From: an uncultured Clostridia bacterium
Lineage (GTDB): Bacteria; Bacillota; Clostridia; Peptostreptococcales; Acidaminobacteraceae
Reading direction: 5' to 3'
Length of the DNA: 64,000 nucleotides
Assembly: GCA_927417275.1 (NCBI GenBank)
Contig: CAKMJV010000033.1
Location: 33,573 to 97,572 of the forward strand
Position 1 is the first letter of the stretch. Every line of letters starts with the position of its first letter. A program made the position numbers and the translations under genes. Below, piece after piece: positions 34,901-44,748 of the stretch. A model generated the notes under the pieces. The model was given only the letters and a program-made list of their open reading frames with translations. It had not been told where the DNA came from and made no database searches.

Positions 34901-35797
34901 ATGGAAAATCGATATAAAAAGATTGTTCTAGTTTTAATCACCTTTGTGCTTTTGATTCTCATGTTTATATCGTTTGGGGGAAGAGAGCGCATTACATTTA
35001 TAGAAAGCAAATTGGGGTCATTGATGTTGCCTATTCAGAAAACATTGACCTCTATTGGCAATTTTGTGGATGAAAAAACAGAGCCAATCTTAAATGTACT
35101 AAACTATAAATCGTTAAATGAAAATTTGTCAAAGGAAAACGAGATGCTTAAAGAGCAGGTCGTTACTTTGACGATGAATCAAAAGGAACTCACTGAATTA
35201 AAGGATTTAAAGTTGGCACTCAGATATGTTGAACGTATGGATTCCGAAGGCTATATTTCATGTAATGTAATTGCAAAGGATATGGGCAATTGGTTTAATA
35301 TGTTTACCATAGATGCAGGTTCAATCCAAGGGGTAACTAAAAATAGTACGGTGATTAATGGAAAAGGACTCGTAGGTCTCGTATATGAAGTGGGTGAGAA
35401 CTGGAGTAAAGTGATTTCTATTATCGACCAAAAATCATCTGTCGGTTTTGAAATGCTTCGTGTTGATAATGACTTTGATGGTATTTTAAGTGGCACGACA
35501 AATTATGAATTGATCGGTGAATTGTTTGATCCAAAAGCAACAGTAACTGTTGGTGATTATATCGTTACCTCTGGATTAGGGATGTATCCTAAAGGCATTA
35601 TGATCGGACAAGTTTATGAAGTGGATATGGATAAGGATTTAATTCTCAACAAAATCAAAGTAACACCCGTTGTTGATTTTAAGAAAATAAATAAAGTTAT
35701 GGTGATTCCATATGTTGAAAAACAGGATATACCTATAGAAGAAAATACTGAACAGATTCCGGAGTCTTCTACTGAAGATGATCAAGGAGGGGAGTAA
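34901..35797 (+). CDS. mreC: Rod-shape-determining protein MreC
   Basis: This 298-residue bitopic protein links MreB filaments to the wall-synthesis enzymes. It has one N-terminal membrane helix (about 9-27), a coiled coil around 70-105 (LNENLSKENEMLKEQVVTLTMNQKELTEL) and an extracytoplasmic beta-barrel domain (GNWFNMFTIDAGSIQGVTKN, GLVGLVYEV, VTSGLGMYPKGIMIGQV). The C-terminus is an acidic tail rich in Glu and Thr. GTGACGTG lies before the start, a weak ribosome site. Confidence 0.93.
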   Translation: MENRYKKIVLVLITFVLLILMFISFGGRERITFIESKLGSLMLPIQKTLTSIGNFVDEKTEPILNVLNYKSLNENLSKENEMLKEQVVTLTMNQKELTELKDLKLALRYVERMDSEGYISCNVIAKDMGNWFNMFTIDAGSIQGVTKNSTVINGKGLVGLVYEVGENWSKVISIIDQKSSVGFEMLRVDNDFDGILSGTTNYELIGELFDPKATVTVGDYIVTSGLGMYPKGIMIGQVYEVDMDKDLILNKIKVTPVVDFKKINKVMVIPYVEKQDIPIEENTEQIPESSTEDDQGGE

Positions 35798-35798
35798 T

Positions 35799-36296
35799 AT
35801 GAAGACGCGCTATGTCATTTTACTCGCGTTCATAAACTTTATTTTTTCGAGTACGATTTTTCAATTGTTAAGAATTAATGGCACACTTTTTAATACTTGT
35901 ATAATTATTTCTGTCATTTTAGCTGCATTGAGTACGAAAGAAAATGCCATCGTCTTTGCGCTTATTTCAGGGGCTTTACAGGATGTTTTTTTAGGACGTA
36001 TATTGGGTGTAAATTTTATCCTTTACGGTTTAATCGTTTATATCACCATAAGGCTGGTTGAGGTTATGTTCAAAGGTAACTTTATTACCCCTATTTTTTT
36101 GGTTGTTTTAAGTACTTTTATTTATCATTTTGGTTTTTATATCATGATGTTCTTTTTGCAATCGACGATTCCTCTTGCGCTATTATATTCAAAAATTATG
36201 ACGGAAGTCCTAATAAACAGTATAATTGGCTTTTTTATTTACGCCCACACTTTTAAAAAAGTGCATGGCTATAAGTTGGGAGATTTTAATGCTTAA
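35799..36296 (+). CDS. mreD: Rod-shape-determining membrane protein MreD
   Basis: This 165-residue polytopic membrane protein has about five hydrophobic segments and the MreD pattern (FALISGALQDVFLGRILGVNFILYGLI). It acts with MreC and PBP2 in the elongation complex. I start at ATG 35799, with AAGGAGGGGAG upstream and one base after the mreC stop; an ATG 21 nt earlier lies inside mreC. Its end overlaps mrdA by 8 nt. Confidence 0.9.
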   Translation: MKTRYVILLAFINFIFSSTIFQLLRINGTLFNTCIIISVILAALSTKENAIVFALISGALQDVFLGRILGVNFILYGLIVYITIRLVEVMFKGNFITPIFLVVLSTFIYHFGFYIMMFFLQSTIPLALLYSKIMTEVLINSIIGFFIYAHTFKKVHGYKLGDFNA

Positions 36297-39150
36297 TTTC
36301 TTAAAAAATCGGAAAAATCATATTTTCTTGGGTTTTTTAGTCATATTCGTTTTATTGGGAATGAGCTTATACGATATAACCATTACAAACGGTGAGGCGT
36401 ATTATCAAAAATCTGTTAATAATCGATTAAAGCAAATTGAGACCCAGGCGAAACGGGGAGATATTCTCGATCGCAATGGCAAAATTTTAGCGACCAGTGA
36501 AGTTGGCTTTACGATCGAACTCAACAGCAGTGTTATTCCAAATGATCAATTTTCTGATGTAGCGATTTCGATTTATGATTTTTTAGAAAAGCAGAATGAA
36601 AAACATATAGAATTTCCTATTTTTATAGAGAATGGTCAGTATAAATATCGATTCGATGTCAATATCGACAAGTGGTTAACTGATAATGGTTATGATAACA
36701 CATGGACAGCTGAAGGTGTTTTTGAAGACATTCGATCCGTAAACTTTATCGATCCTCAAATGAGTAATTATGAAACTTATCGTTTGTTATACAATCAAGG
36801 CAAGTATTTGCCTATTTCTACTGCAAGAATGTTATTTCTTGAAGAAATTTATAAGATAAATTTTTTGAGAATGTATGGATTAGATGAAGACACCACTGCG
36901 AAAGAAGCTTTTGATACCATAAGAAATCGTTCTGAATTTAAAATTGCAAAAAAATATTCTGATGAAGACGCATACAAAATTTTAATTTTGAGACATGCGG
37001 TTAAAGAACAAGGCTACTTGAGATATGTTCCAATCATCGTTGCACCTACGGTTACAAAAGAAACAGCTGTTTTGACTCAAGAAAAAGGTTATGAATTTCC
37101 TGGACTTTCAGTCACTTATAATACCATTAGAACCTATCCAAATAATAGTACCGCCGCACATATATTAGGTTACGTGGGAAGAATTGCAACGGATTCAGAG
37201 ATTGAAACATTTGTTAAACAGTTGGGCTACAATCAAAATCAAATTATAGGAAAAACCGGTATTGAAGGTGTATTTGAATCTAGATTACATGGTGAAAATG
37301 GGTTTAAGTACATTGAAGTGGATGTCTATGGTAAGTTTGTAGCGGATATAGATGAAACGCAATATGGTTTAGAGAGTAAAAATGCAATTTCTGGGGAAGA
37401 CATTTATTTAAGCATCGATCTAGATTTGCAGCAGGTGCTTGAAAAGAGCTTGGAGAAAGCACTTTATTCACTTCAAACTGGTAGTGTGTATGAGAGCCCT
37501 TGGGGTGACTATAAATATGAGCCCTATCCAAATGCTGAATCTGCCGTTGGCGTGGTAGTCGATGTAAATACTGGAGAGGTGCTTGCATCAGCGAGTTATC
37601 CTTCTTATGATGTCAATTTATTCGCTACTGGTATCAGTCAGGAAGATTGGAATGCACTTAATCCAGTAAATAAAAGAAACCCATTAGCGGCGCGTCCACT
37701 TTATAACAGCGCAACGATGATGGCCGTTCAGCCAGGATCTATTTACAAAATGATGACGGGTTATGCAGCGCTTGAACAGGGTTTAAATCCAAATCAAAAA
37801 CTCTATTCTGATGGCTATGTAGAAATTGGAAATCAACGATTTGGATGCTGGTATTGGAACGATTACGGTGGCAAACACGGGCCAACAGATTTCTTTAAAG
37901 CGATCGAAGTTTCATGTAATTATTATTTCTTTAATATTGCCACTGGCAAGGATTTTTATAGAAATTTTCCCCTTAATTTTGAAATGAACCCTACAATTAT
38001 GACCGAATATTCAAAGTCATTTGGGCTTCATGAAAAAACGGGTGTAGAAATAACGGAGGTCTCACTTGGCCTACCAGAACCAGACAAGAAAAAAAGAACG
38101 ATAAAAACACTTCTATCCAATCAACTCTATTTAATAGCAAAAAACTATTTTCCTGAAGAGATTGTCAACGATGAAGATAAATTAAAGCAAGTTGTTAATG
38201 AAATCGTCGGTTGGTCGGATGAAAATCCTGGACGAGGCGCTATTATCAATCGCTTGTTAGAACTCGGAAGCAATCCAGATTATTTTGTAACAGAACAACT
38301 GGCTGACATCATTAAGTACGACTATTTTAACTTAATGAAATGGTATGAAAGTGATACATTAAATCTAGCGATAGGACAAGGCGATCATACGTATACCCCG
38401 ATGCAAATCGCACGTTACATCGCAACGATTGCGAATGGTGGCATATTAAATGAACTCACATTTATTAGACAAATTGGCGATGAAATTATTACCAAATCCA
38501 ATGATGATAAAGTGAGTTTCGATACCAATGGTAATTTAGAATATGTTAAACAGGCGATGTTACAAGTTACGAAAGGCACTTCCAGTTCAGTGAGAAGTAT
38601 ATTTAGCACCTTACCCGTTGATGTTGCTGCTAAAACAGGTACTGCTCAGAAAGAAGGTCTTATACCGCCTCTTGATGAGGTTGCATACTTGACAGAGTAT
38701 TTGCCTGATATCGCGCCATCACTTGCTTTGGAAGATGTTGAAATAAAAACAATTGAGATTGTAAAAGCACGTAGTGAAGAGTTGGCAAATCTAGAAAAGT
38801 TAAAAGATGAAGCAACTACTGAAGAAGAGAAAAAGGCAAGAGAAGACAAATTTAATCAATATTTACAAAGGGATTATCTAAATAAAGGGACTGCAATGCG
38901 TGATGCGATAAAAGAACTGTCTAATTACACCATCACTGATGAGCAACTTAATCAATTTAGATTGCCATATGATAACTACTCATGGTTCGTATCCTTTGCA
39001 CCTTATGATGCGCCTGAAATAGCGGTCGTTATATTCATTCCACAAGGTGGTCAGGGGTATTATTCTGCTCCAGTTGCGAGAGATGTCTACGCGGAGTATT
39101 TTAATCTAACACCACCTGCTACAGATGAAGTTGAATCAACAACGCCATAA
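36289..39150 (+). CDS. mrdA: Elongation-specific class B penicillin-binding protein 2
   Basis: This 953-residue transpeptidase cross-links lateral wall peptidoglycan with RodA. An N-terminal membrane helix (about 8-28) is followed by the pedestal domain (QAKRGDILDRNGKILATS) and the penicillin-binding domain. The active-site motifs are SIYK (Ser484, Lys487), SCN (542-544) and KTG (782-784). It is much longer than usual (roughly 600-700), with helical additions in the pedestal, between the SxN and KTG motifs, and about 100 Glu/Lys-rich residues between KTG and the SWFVSFAPYDAPEIAVVIF strand. I start at ATG 36289, with GGGAG upstream; the longer frame lies within mreD. Confidence 0.92.
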   Translation: MLNFLKNRKNHIFLGFLVIFVLLGMSLYDITITNGEAYYQKSVNNRLKQIETQAKRGDILDRNGKILATSEVGFTIELNSSVIPNDQFSDVAISIYDFLEKQNEKHIEFPIFIENGQYKYRFDVNIDKWLTDNGYDNTWTAEGVFEDIRSVNFIDPQMSNYETYRLLYNQGKYLPISTARMLFLEEIYKINFLRMYGLDEDTTAKEAFDTIRNRSEFKIAKKYSDEDAYKILILRHAVKEQGYLRYVPIIVAPTVTKETAVLTQEKGYEFPGLSVTYNTIRTYPNNSTAAHILGYVGRIATDSEIETFVKQLGYNQNQIIGKTGIEGVFESRLHGENGFKYIEVDVYGKFVADIDETQYGLESKNAISGEDIYLSIDLDLQQVLEKSLEKALYSLQTGSVYESPWGDYKYEPYPNAESAVGVVVDVNTGEVLASASYPSYDVNLFATGISQEDWNALNPVNKRNPLAARPLYNSATMMAVQPGSIYKMMTGYAALEQGLNPNQKLYSDGYVEIGNQRFGCWYWNDYGGKHGPTDFFKAIEVSCNYYFFNIATGKDFYRNFPLNFEMNPTIMTEYSKSFGLHEKTGVEITEVSLGLPEPDKKKRTIKTLLSNQLYLIAKNYFPEEIVNDEDKLKQVVNEIVGWSDENPGRGAIINRLLELGSNPDYFVTEQLADIIKYDYFNLMKWYESDTLNLAIGQGDHTYTPMQIARYIATIANGGILNELTFIRQIGDEIITKSNDDKVSFDTNGNLEYVKQAMLQVTKGTSSSVRSIFSTLPVDVAAKTGTAQKEGLIPPLDEVAYLTEYLPDIAPSLALEDVEIKTIEIVKARSEELANLEKLKDEATTEEEKKAREDKFNQYLQRDYLNKGTAMRDAIKELSNYTITDEQLNQFRLPYDNYSWFVSFAPYDAPEIAVVIFIPQGGQGYYSAPVARDVYAEYFNLTPPATDEVESTTP

Positions 39151-39244
39151 AACGATTTCATCGGTTGTTTATTTTATTAAAATAAGTTAAAATAGTAATG
39201 ATATAATTTTTCAACACATAAAATCATATAATGGTGGTGATCAG

Positions 39245-39940
39245 ATGGTTCAAAAAGGACCCGTTGAATTTAAAGGTAAACTAAACGGGCTTTACTTAAA
39301 TTGTGATCCCAATGAATCTTTTGATTCGATTTTTAATTTCTTAAAAATTGTTTTAGATGAGCGTGGTTCTTTTTATAAGGGCTCAAAGATCATTGGCGTA
39401 AAAGGTCAAACGTTTAATTATAAACAAAAGGCTCAAATTGAGGCGTTGATTTATGATCAATATGGTATTGAAGTTGAGACTTTAGAAGCGTTTGAAGTAA
39501 AAAAACGCGAACCATTAACGGTTAAAGAGGCAACCCCTTTAGAAGCAATCAAACCCGAAATCAAACCCGAATTAAAACCTGTCACTCATGCAGAACCAAA
39601 TACCAAAGTTTCTGATACCCATTTTGTTTTTGGTACCATGCGTTCTGGAAAATCTGTTCACTTCCCAGGGCATGTTGTTGTGATTGGTGATGTTAACCCA
39701 GGTGCAGAAGTAGTCGCTGAAGGGAACATTATCGTTCTAGGTCGCATACTCGGATTTGTTCATGCGGGTTCAGCCGGTAATGATCAAGCAATTATCATCG
39801 CCAATCTATTGAAACCCACACAAATTAGAATTTCGACATATATTTCTGTACCGCCAAGTGATGATGCACCTATTCATAGCAATGTACCAGAAAAGGCCAC
39901 GGTTACGCATGGTGAAATTCGAATTGAAGCGTGTCATTAA
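39245..39940 (+). CDS. minC: Septum-site-determining protein MinC
   Basis: This 231-residue inhibitor of FtsZ assembly has an N-terminal alpha/beta domain (about 1-105), a Pro/Glu/Lys-rich linker (PLEAIKPEIKPELKPVTHAEP) and the C-terminal beta-helix domain (RSGKSVHFPGHVVVIGDVNPGAEVVAEGNIIVLGRILGFVHAGSAGNDQAII). The beta-helix residues that bind MinD are conserved. GGTGGTGATC precedes the start. It heads the minCDE cluster, after a short gap behind mrdA. Confidence 0.93.
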   Translation: MVQKGPVEFKGKLNGLYLNCDPNESFDSIFNFLKIVLDERGSFYKGSKIIGVKGQTFNYKQKAQIEALIYDQYGIEVETLEAFEVKKREPLTVKEATPLEAIKPEIKPELKPVTHAEPNTKVSDTHFVFGTMRSGKSVHFPGHVVVIGDVNPGAEVVAEGNIIVLGRILGFVHAGSAGNDQAIIIANLLKPTQIRISTYISVPPSDDAPIHSNVPEKATVTHGEIRIEACH

Positions 39941-39986
39941 ATTTTAGAATAAAATGAATATAAAAAAATTGGAGGATACATTCATT

Positions 39987-40784
39987 ATGGGTGAATCAAT
40001 CGTAATCACTTCCGGCAAGGGAGGCGTTGGTAAAACTACTACCACTGCAAATATTGGTGCAGCTTTGGCACTTCTAGGTAAAAAAGTATGTGTTATTGAT
40101 GCGGATATTGGACTAAGAAACTTAGACATCGTAATGGGTTTAGAAAATAGAATTGTTTATGACATCGTCGATGTCGTGACAGGTGTTTGTAAAGTAAAAC
40201 AGGCTTTAATCAAGGATAAGAGATTCGAAAACTTATCTTTATTACCTGCTGCACAAACAAAAGATAAAAATGCGATCAATCCAGAACAAATGAAAGAGTT
40301 GATCCTCAGCTTAAAGAAAACACATGATTTTGTACTTGTTGATTGTCCAGCGGGTATTGAACAAGGATTTAAAAATGCAATTTCGGGTGCAGATCGTGCA
40401 ATCGTGGTTACGACACCAGAAGTATCCGCAGTCAGAGATGCAGATAGAATAATCGGGCTGTTAGAAGCCGCTGAAGTTTATGACCCAAGATTAATTGTCA
40501 ATCGCTTGAGAGTTGACATGGTTAAACGTGGCGAAATGATGAATGTTGAAGACATCGAAGACATATTAGCCATAGATTTAATCGGCGTTGTACCTGATGA
40601 CGAAGAAGTGGTTATGAGTACAAATAGAGGTGAACCTGCTGTATTAAAAGAACATTCCCTATCGGGTATGGCTTTTAGAAATATAGCTCGTCGAATATCA
40701 GGTGAAGATATTCCCTTTTTACAATTTGATGTTCAAGAGAGCTTTTTTGAAAAACTAAAAAAAGCATTGTCGTTTGGTAAATAG
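39987..40784 (+). CDS. minD: Septum-site-determining ATPase MinD
   Basis: This 265-residue membrane-switch ATPase recruits MinC to the poles. The deviant Walker A TSGKGGVGKTT (9-18) includes the signature Lys11, followed by VIDADIGLRNLD and LVDCPAGIE. The C-terminal amphipathic membrane-targeting helix is present (SFFEKLKKALSFGK). I start at ATG 39987 (MGESIVITSG, as in other MinD proteins), 10 nt after GGAGGA; a longer frame to 39954 covers that site. Confidence 0.95.
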   Translation: MGESIVITSGKGGVGKTTTTANIGAALALLGKKVCVIDADIGLRNLDIVMGLENRIVYDIVDVVTGVCKVKQALIKDKRFENLSLLPAAQTKDKNAINPEQMKELILSLKKTHDFVLVDCPAGIEQGFKNAISGADRAIVVTTPEVSAVRDADRIIGLLEAAEVYDPRLIVNRLRVDMVKRGEMMNVEDIEDILAIDLIGVVPDDEEVVMSTNRGEPAVLKEHSLSGMAFRNIARRISGEDIPFLQFDVQESFFEKLKKALSFGK

Positions 40785-40795
40785 GAGGGGGTATT

Positions 40796-41062
40796 ATGTT
40801 CGACTTATTTGGATTTCTCAACACAAAACCTGCAAGTAAAAATGTTGCCAAAGATCGCTTGAAATTGGTCCTTGTTCATGATCGTTCTAATTGTTCACCA
40901 GAATTATTAGAACTTTTGAAACAAGATATTTTATCATCCATATCAGAACATATTGATTACGACCCATCTGATTATGATATCAAGATTACGCGTACCAAAG
41001 ATAGTGCATCAGGAAAACCTGTACTTGTAGCAAGTATACCGATTAAGAATTTGAAACGGTAA
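40796..41062 (+). CDS. minE: Cell division topological specificity factor MinE
   Basis: This 88-residue protein stimulates the MinD ATPase and drives Min oscillation or redistribution. It starts with an amphipathic membrane-binding segment (MFDLFGFLN), has the anti-MinCD helix region (AKDRLKLVLVHDRSN) and the C-terminal dimerisation domain (YDIKITRTKDSASGKPVLVASIPI). MinE rather than DivIVA-only control indicates a Clostridia-like Min system. TAGGAGGGGG precedes the start. Confidence 0.94.
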   Translation: MFDLFGFLNTKPASKNVAKDRLKLVLVHDRSNCSPELLELLKQDILSSISEHIDYDPSDYDIKITRTKDSASGKPVLVASIPIKNLKR

Positions 41063-41064
41063 TT

Positions 41065-41088
41065 AAAGGTCCTATAGGGACCTTTTTT
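41065..41088 (+). terminator. Terminator after minE
   Basis: AAAGGTCC / GGACCTTT with loop TATAG and six T residues, directly after minE and only 16 nt before rodA, so read-through may still feed rodA. Confidence 0.85.
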
Positions 41089-41103
41089 AAATCGAGGTGA
41101 ACA

Positions 41104-42216
41104 TTGAATATAAAAAAAATGATCTCTAATTTCGACTATATCCTCATGGGTATCGTCATCGTAATTTTTGCATTAGGTATATTTGCGATTGCCAGTGCGA
41201 CAGATGTTATGTCATATGGTATAACGCGTGAAGTGAAATTACAATCGATCTCTTTTGGTCTAGGGATACTGGCAATTATCATTATTCAATTTATTAATTA
41301 TGAAATTGTCGGTGAATTTTATTGGTGGCTTTATGGCTTGGCTTTTTTGTTATTAGCGATTATATTCATTCCAGGTGTTGGCGAGACGCGATTTGGTTCT
41401 CGTAGTTGGATCAATTTAGGACCTATTGATTTTCAAACCAGTGAAGTAGCGAAAATAGCATATATAATTTTTTTAGCTAAATTCATAGAGAAAACCAATG
41501 CAGCAAAATCAATTTTTGGCATCGTCAAATGTGGGATTACATTAGTGCCCTTATTGTTGATGCTGTTAAAGCAACCTGACTTAGGCATGTCTTTGGTTTT
41601 TGTTTCTGCGACATTTGGTATGTTATTAGTAAGTGGTATGAAGTATTGGTTAATTGCCCTAGGGTTTGGTAGTTTAGGCGCAGCCTTGCCTTTTATTATT
41701 CCACGCTTAGAAACGCATCAAAGAAATCGTATTGAAGCTTTCTTAAATCCTGAAGATTTAACGCTTCCAGGTAACTATCATGTTATGCAGTCAAAAATCA
41801 CCATAGGATCTGGTCAAATGTATGGTACAGGCTTGTTTCAAGGCGTGTATCACAGACTAAACTATCTACCTGTACAAGAATCCGATTTTATTTTTGCTGT
41901 TTTTGTAGAAGAAACTGGATTTGTGGGGGGGATATTTTTAATTTTCTTATATTTAATTTTTTTATTAAGACTTATTGATTTGAGCAGAAGGGTTAAAGAT
42001 GAATTCGGCTCAACCGTAATAATAGGTTTTGTTTTCATGTTTGGCTTTCTAATTATTGAAAACATAGCGATGACCATGGGCAAAATGCCTGTTACAGGTA
42101 TAACCTTACCATTTTTTAGTTATGGTTCAACATCGCTCATTTCAAGCATGATTGCCATAGGGATCGCAGAGTCGATTTATATTAGAAGAAAAAAGGGCAC
42201 TTTTTTTAACGCATAG
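41104..42216 (+). CDS. rodA: Peptidoglycan glycosyltransferase RodA (SEDS family)
   Basis: This 370-residue SEDS protein polymerises lipid II for the elongation complex together with PBP2. It has ten hydrophobic segments and diagnostic motifs: FGSRSWINLGPIDFQTSEVAKIA, LLKQPDLG, EESDF-like VQESDFIFAVFVEETGF and the C-terminal FFSYGSTSLISSM. It starts with TTG 41104 behind GAGGTG; the first ATG, five codons later, is too far from that site. FtsW or SpoVE are alternative names, but linkage with Min and mre genes favours RodA. Confidence 0.9.
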   Translation: MNIKKMISNFDYILMGIVIVIFALGIFAIASATDVMSYGITREVKLQSISFGLGILAIIIIQFINYEIVGEFYWWLYGLAFLLLAIIFIPGVGETRFGSRSWINLGPIDFQTSEVAKIAYIIFLAKFIEKTNAAKSIFGIVKCGITLVPLLLMLLKQPDLGMSLVFVSATFGMLLVSGMKYWLIALGFGSLGAALPFIIPRLETHQRNRIEAFLNPEDLTLPGNYHVMQSKITIGSGQMYGTGLFQGVYHRLNYLPVQESDFIFAVFVEETGFVGGIFLIFLYLIFLLRLIDLSRRVKDEFGSTVIIGFVFMFGFLIIENIAMTMGKMPVTGITLPFFSYGSTSLISSMIAIGIAESIYIRRKKGTFFNA

Positions 42217-42224
42217 GAGGAAAG

Positions 42225-44051
42225 ATGAATTTAGAAGCCTTGCTTCATAAGGTTGAAAAGCCATCACGATATATTGGTGGTGAAATTAACACATTTAATA
42301 AAGAAATTACGGACGAAATGATTCGGTTTTGCTTTGCATTTCCAGATGTTTACGAAGTTGGCATGAGTCATTTGGGTATGCAAATTATATATAATTTGTT
42401 GAATCAACAGGAAGATGTATTTTGTGAACGCATTTTTGCACCTTGGGCAGATATGGAAAATGTCATGCGTGCGCAAGATGTGAAACTTTATGCGCTAGAA
42501 TCTAAGACGCCAGTTGCGGATTTAGATATTATCGGTTTTACGCTTCAATATGAACTAAGTTATACAAATATATTGAACATGTTGAATTTAGCTGGAATTG
42601 ATCTATACGCAAAAGATCGACACGACAAAGAACCACTTATTATTGCTGGAGGCCCATGTGCCTATAATCCAGAACCGCTTGCAGATTTCATAGACATTTT
42701 CTTTATAGGTGAAGGCGAAGAGGTACTTTTAGATTTCTTAGAAGTGTATAGACCTTATAAAGCTGGAAGCATTTCTAAGCATGAGATGCTATTAAAAGCT
42801 GCAAATATTGAAGGTTTGTATGTCCCAAAATTCTATCAACCTTCTTATGATGAAAATGGAATATTACTAGGATACAAGCGCACCGAAGATGTTCCAGAAC
42901 GCATTAAAAAGCGTTTTGTAAAAGATTTTGATAATGGCTTTCAACTTGAAACGATGATCGTGCCTTTTGCTGATATTGTGCATGACAGGGCAGTCATCGA
43001 ATTATTCAGAGGCTGTACAAAAGGCTGTAGATTTTGTCAAGCGGGTATGTTATATAGGCCAATCAGAGAGAGAAAACCAGAAACCGTCATAGAAATTATA
43101 GATAAAATGATATCCAGTACAGGCTTTGAAGAATTATCTCTTTCGTCTTTAAGTACGATGGATTATAGCGCGATTGGCCCTTTGGTTAATGATTTAGTAG
43201 CTAAGTACGAGTCAGACAATGTTTCTGTTTCTTTGCCATCCCTTCGTCTAGACAGTTTTTCTGTTGATGTGGTAAAAGAAATTCAAAAAGTTAAAAAGAC
43301 TGGTTTGACCTTTGCACCTGAAGCGGGCACGCAAAGAATGAGAAATGTTATAAACAAAGGTGTTACAGATGAGAATATTCTAGACACCTATAATAGTATA
43401 TTTGCATTAGGCTGGCACCGTGTTAAGTTGTATTTTATGATTGGGTTGCCAACGGAAACCTTTGAAGATTTAGATGGCATTAGTGATATAGCGAACTTGG
43501 GCACTTACACATTTAAGCAAGTAAAACCAGATTCTATGAAAAAATCGGTTCAAGTGACTGTAAGCACATCTTGTTTCGTACCTAAGCCATTTACACCTTT
43601 CCAATGGATGGCACAAGACAGTATATCGGATTTTTATAAGAAAATAGACCATTTAAAAACCAAATTAATAAACCGAAAAGTGGTTTATAATTATCACGAT
43701 CCATCTACGAGTGTGTTAGAGGGTGTTTTTGCTCGTGGTGATCGTAGATTGAGTAAAGTTTTGGTAGCTGCTTATGAGTTGGGTTGTAAGTTTGATGGTT
43801 GGGCAGAGTTTTTCAAAATGTCTACTTGGATGGAAGCGTTTAAAGTTTGTGATTTAGATCCTGACTTTTATACCTCTAGAGAACGTGCTTTTGATGAAGT
43901 GTTGCCATGGGATATTATTGATGCTGGCATTAATAAATCATACTTGGAAAATGAATATAAAAAAGCATTATCTGCTGAAAATACAGAAGATTGTCGCTTG
44001 GGCTGTACGGGATGCGGATTAAATGTAAACTTAGTTGGCGGTGAATGTTAA
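42225..44051 (+). CDS. B12-binding-domain radical SAM protein (TIGR03960-type)
   Basis: This 608-residue enzyme has an N-terminal cobalamin-binding-like domain and a radical SAM domain with RGCTKGCRFCQAGMLYRP (cysteines Cx3Cx2C near 264-271) for a 4Fe-4S cluster and SAM cleavage. The C-terminal end has another cysteine group (DCRLGCTGCGLN). The family is almost always encoded next to a DUF2344 protein, as here, and before RNase G and ribosomal-protein genes, which suggests RNA or ribosome modification. The substrate is not established. GGAGGAAAG precedes the start. Confidence 0.87.
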   Translation: MNLEALLHKVEKPSRYIGGEINTFNKEITDEMIRFCFAFPDVYEVGMSHLGMQIIYNLLNQQEDVFCERIFAPWADMENVMRAQDVKLYALESKTPVADLDIIGFTLQYELSYTNILNMLNLAGIDLYAKDRHDKEPLIIAGGPCAYNPEPLADFIDIFFIGEGEEVLLDFLEVYRPYKAGSISKHEMLLKAANIEGLYVPKFYQPSYDENGILLGYKRTEDVPERIKKRFVKDFDNGFQLETMIVPFADIVHDRAVIELFRGCTKGCRFCQAGMLYRPIRERKPETVIEIIDKMISSTGFEELSLSSLSTMDYSAIGPLVNDLVAKYESDNVSVSLPSLRLDSFSVDVVKEIQKVKKTGLTFAPEAGTQRMRNVINKGVTDENILDTYNSIFALGWHRVKLYFMIGLPTETFEDLDGISDIANLGTYTFKQVKPDSMKKSVQVTVSTSCFVPKPFTPFQWMAQDSISDFYKKIDHLKTKLINRKVVYNYHDPSTSVLEGVFARGDRRLSKVLVAAYELGCKFDGWAEFFKMSTWMEAFKVCDLDPDFYTSRERAFDEVLPWDIIDAGINKSYLENEYKKALSAENTEDCRLGCTGCGLNVNLVGGEC

Positions 44052-44746
44052 TGGTTACTTTGAGATTGCAGTATACAAAAGAAAAATATATGATCTTTCT
44101 AGGTCATTTAGAACTTATGAAACTTTTTGAGCGTGTGTTTAGATTTAACAAATTGCCTTTAAAATTTTCAGAAGGTTTTAATCCCATTCCCAAAATGACT
44201 TTTGCATCCCCTTTGTCTGTGGGATATAGCAGTAAGTATGAAGTGATGGAAGTACAGTTAAAAGAAGAAGTGCCTATCGCATTTATATTAAATTTGGCTT
44301 TTCCAGAGGGGATCAAAATCATACAAGCGGGTTATGTTGAATCTAAGAAGTCTTTAATGGCATCATTAACACATTCAGAGTATCTTATTAAAGTAGAATT
44401 CAAACAATCCATTGGCCAACTGCCTTTTGCTGAGTGGATACAATCATTTTTAGAAGCTGGGACCATAGAGTTTGAGAAGAAAGCAAAAAATGGAAAAATG
44501 CGAACCTTAAATGTTTTAGAGTATATACGCTCACTGCATTTTGTTTACTCTGATGATGAAGAGTTAATACTCAGAACCATCGTTCAAACAGGTAGCCAAG
44601 GCAGTTTGAATCCAGAAACGATGATACGCGTATTCATGGACTTCTTTAAGTTACCACAGGAAATCGAACGTATTCAAGTGGAAAAAATCGCTTTGTATTA
44701 TGAAGAAAATGATACGTTAAAAACTTTATTTGAGTTAAAGGAATAA
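44051..44746 (+). CDS. DUF2344 (TIGR03936) radical SAM-linked protein
   Basis: This 231-residue protein begins LRLQYTKEKYMIFLGHLELMKLFERVFRFNKLPLKFSEGFNP, the hallmark of DUF2344 proteins that accompany B12-binding radical SAM enzymes, sometimes fused to them. Its ATG overlaps the stop of the radical SAM gene (TAATG), so translation is coupled and the two probably form one complex. Catalytic function is unknown. An in-frame ATG 6 nt earlier is too close to the GGCGGTG site. Confidence 0.87.
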   Translation: MVTLRLQYTKEKYMIFLGHLELMKLFERVFRFNKLPLKFSEGFNPIPKMTFASPLSVGYSSKYEVMEVQLKEEVPIAFILNLAFPEGIKIIQAGYVESKKSLMASLTHSEYLIKVEFKQSIGQLPFAEWIQSFLEAGTIEFEKKAKNGKMRTLNVLEYIRSLHFVYSDDEELILRTIVQTGSQGSLNPETMIRVFMDFFKLPQEIERIQVEKIALYYEENDTLKTLFELKE

Positions 44747-44748
44747 TC

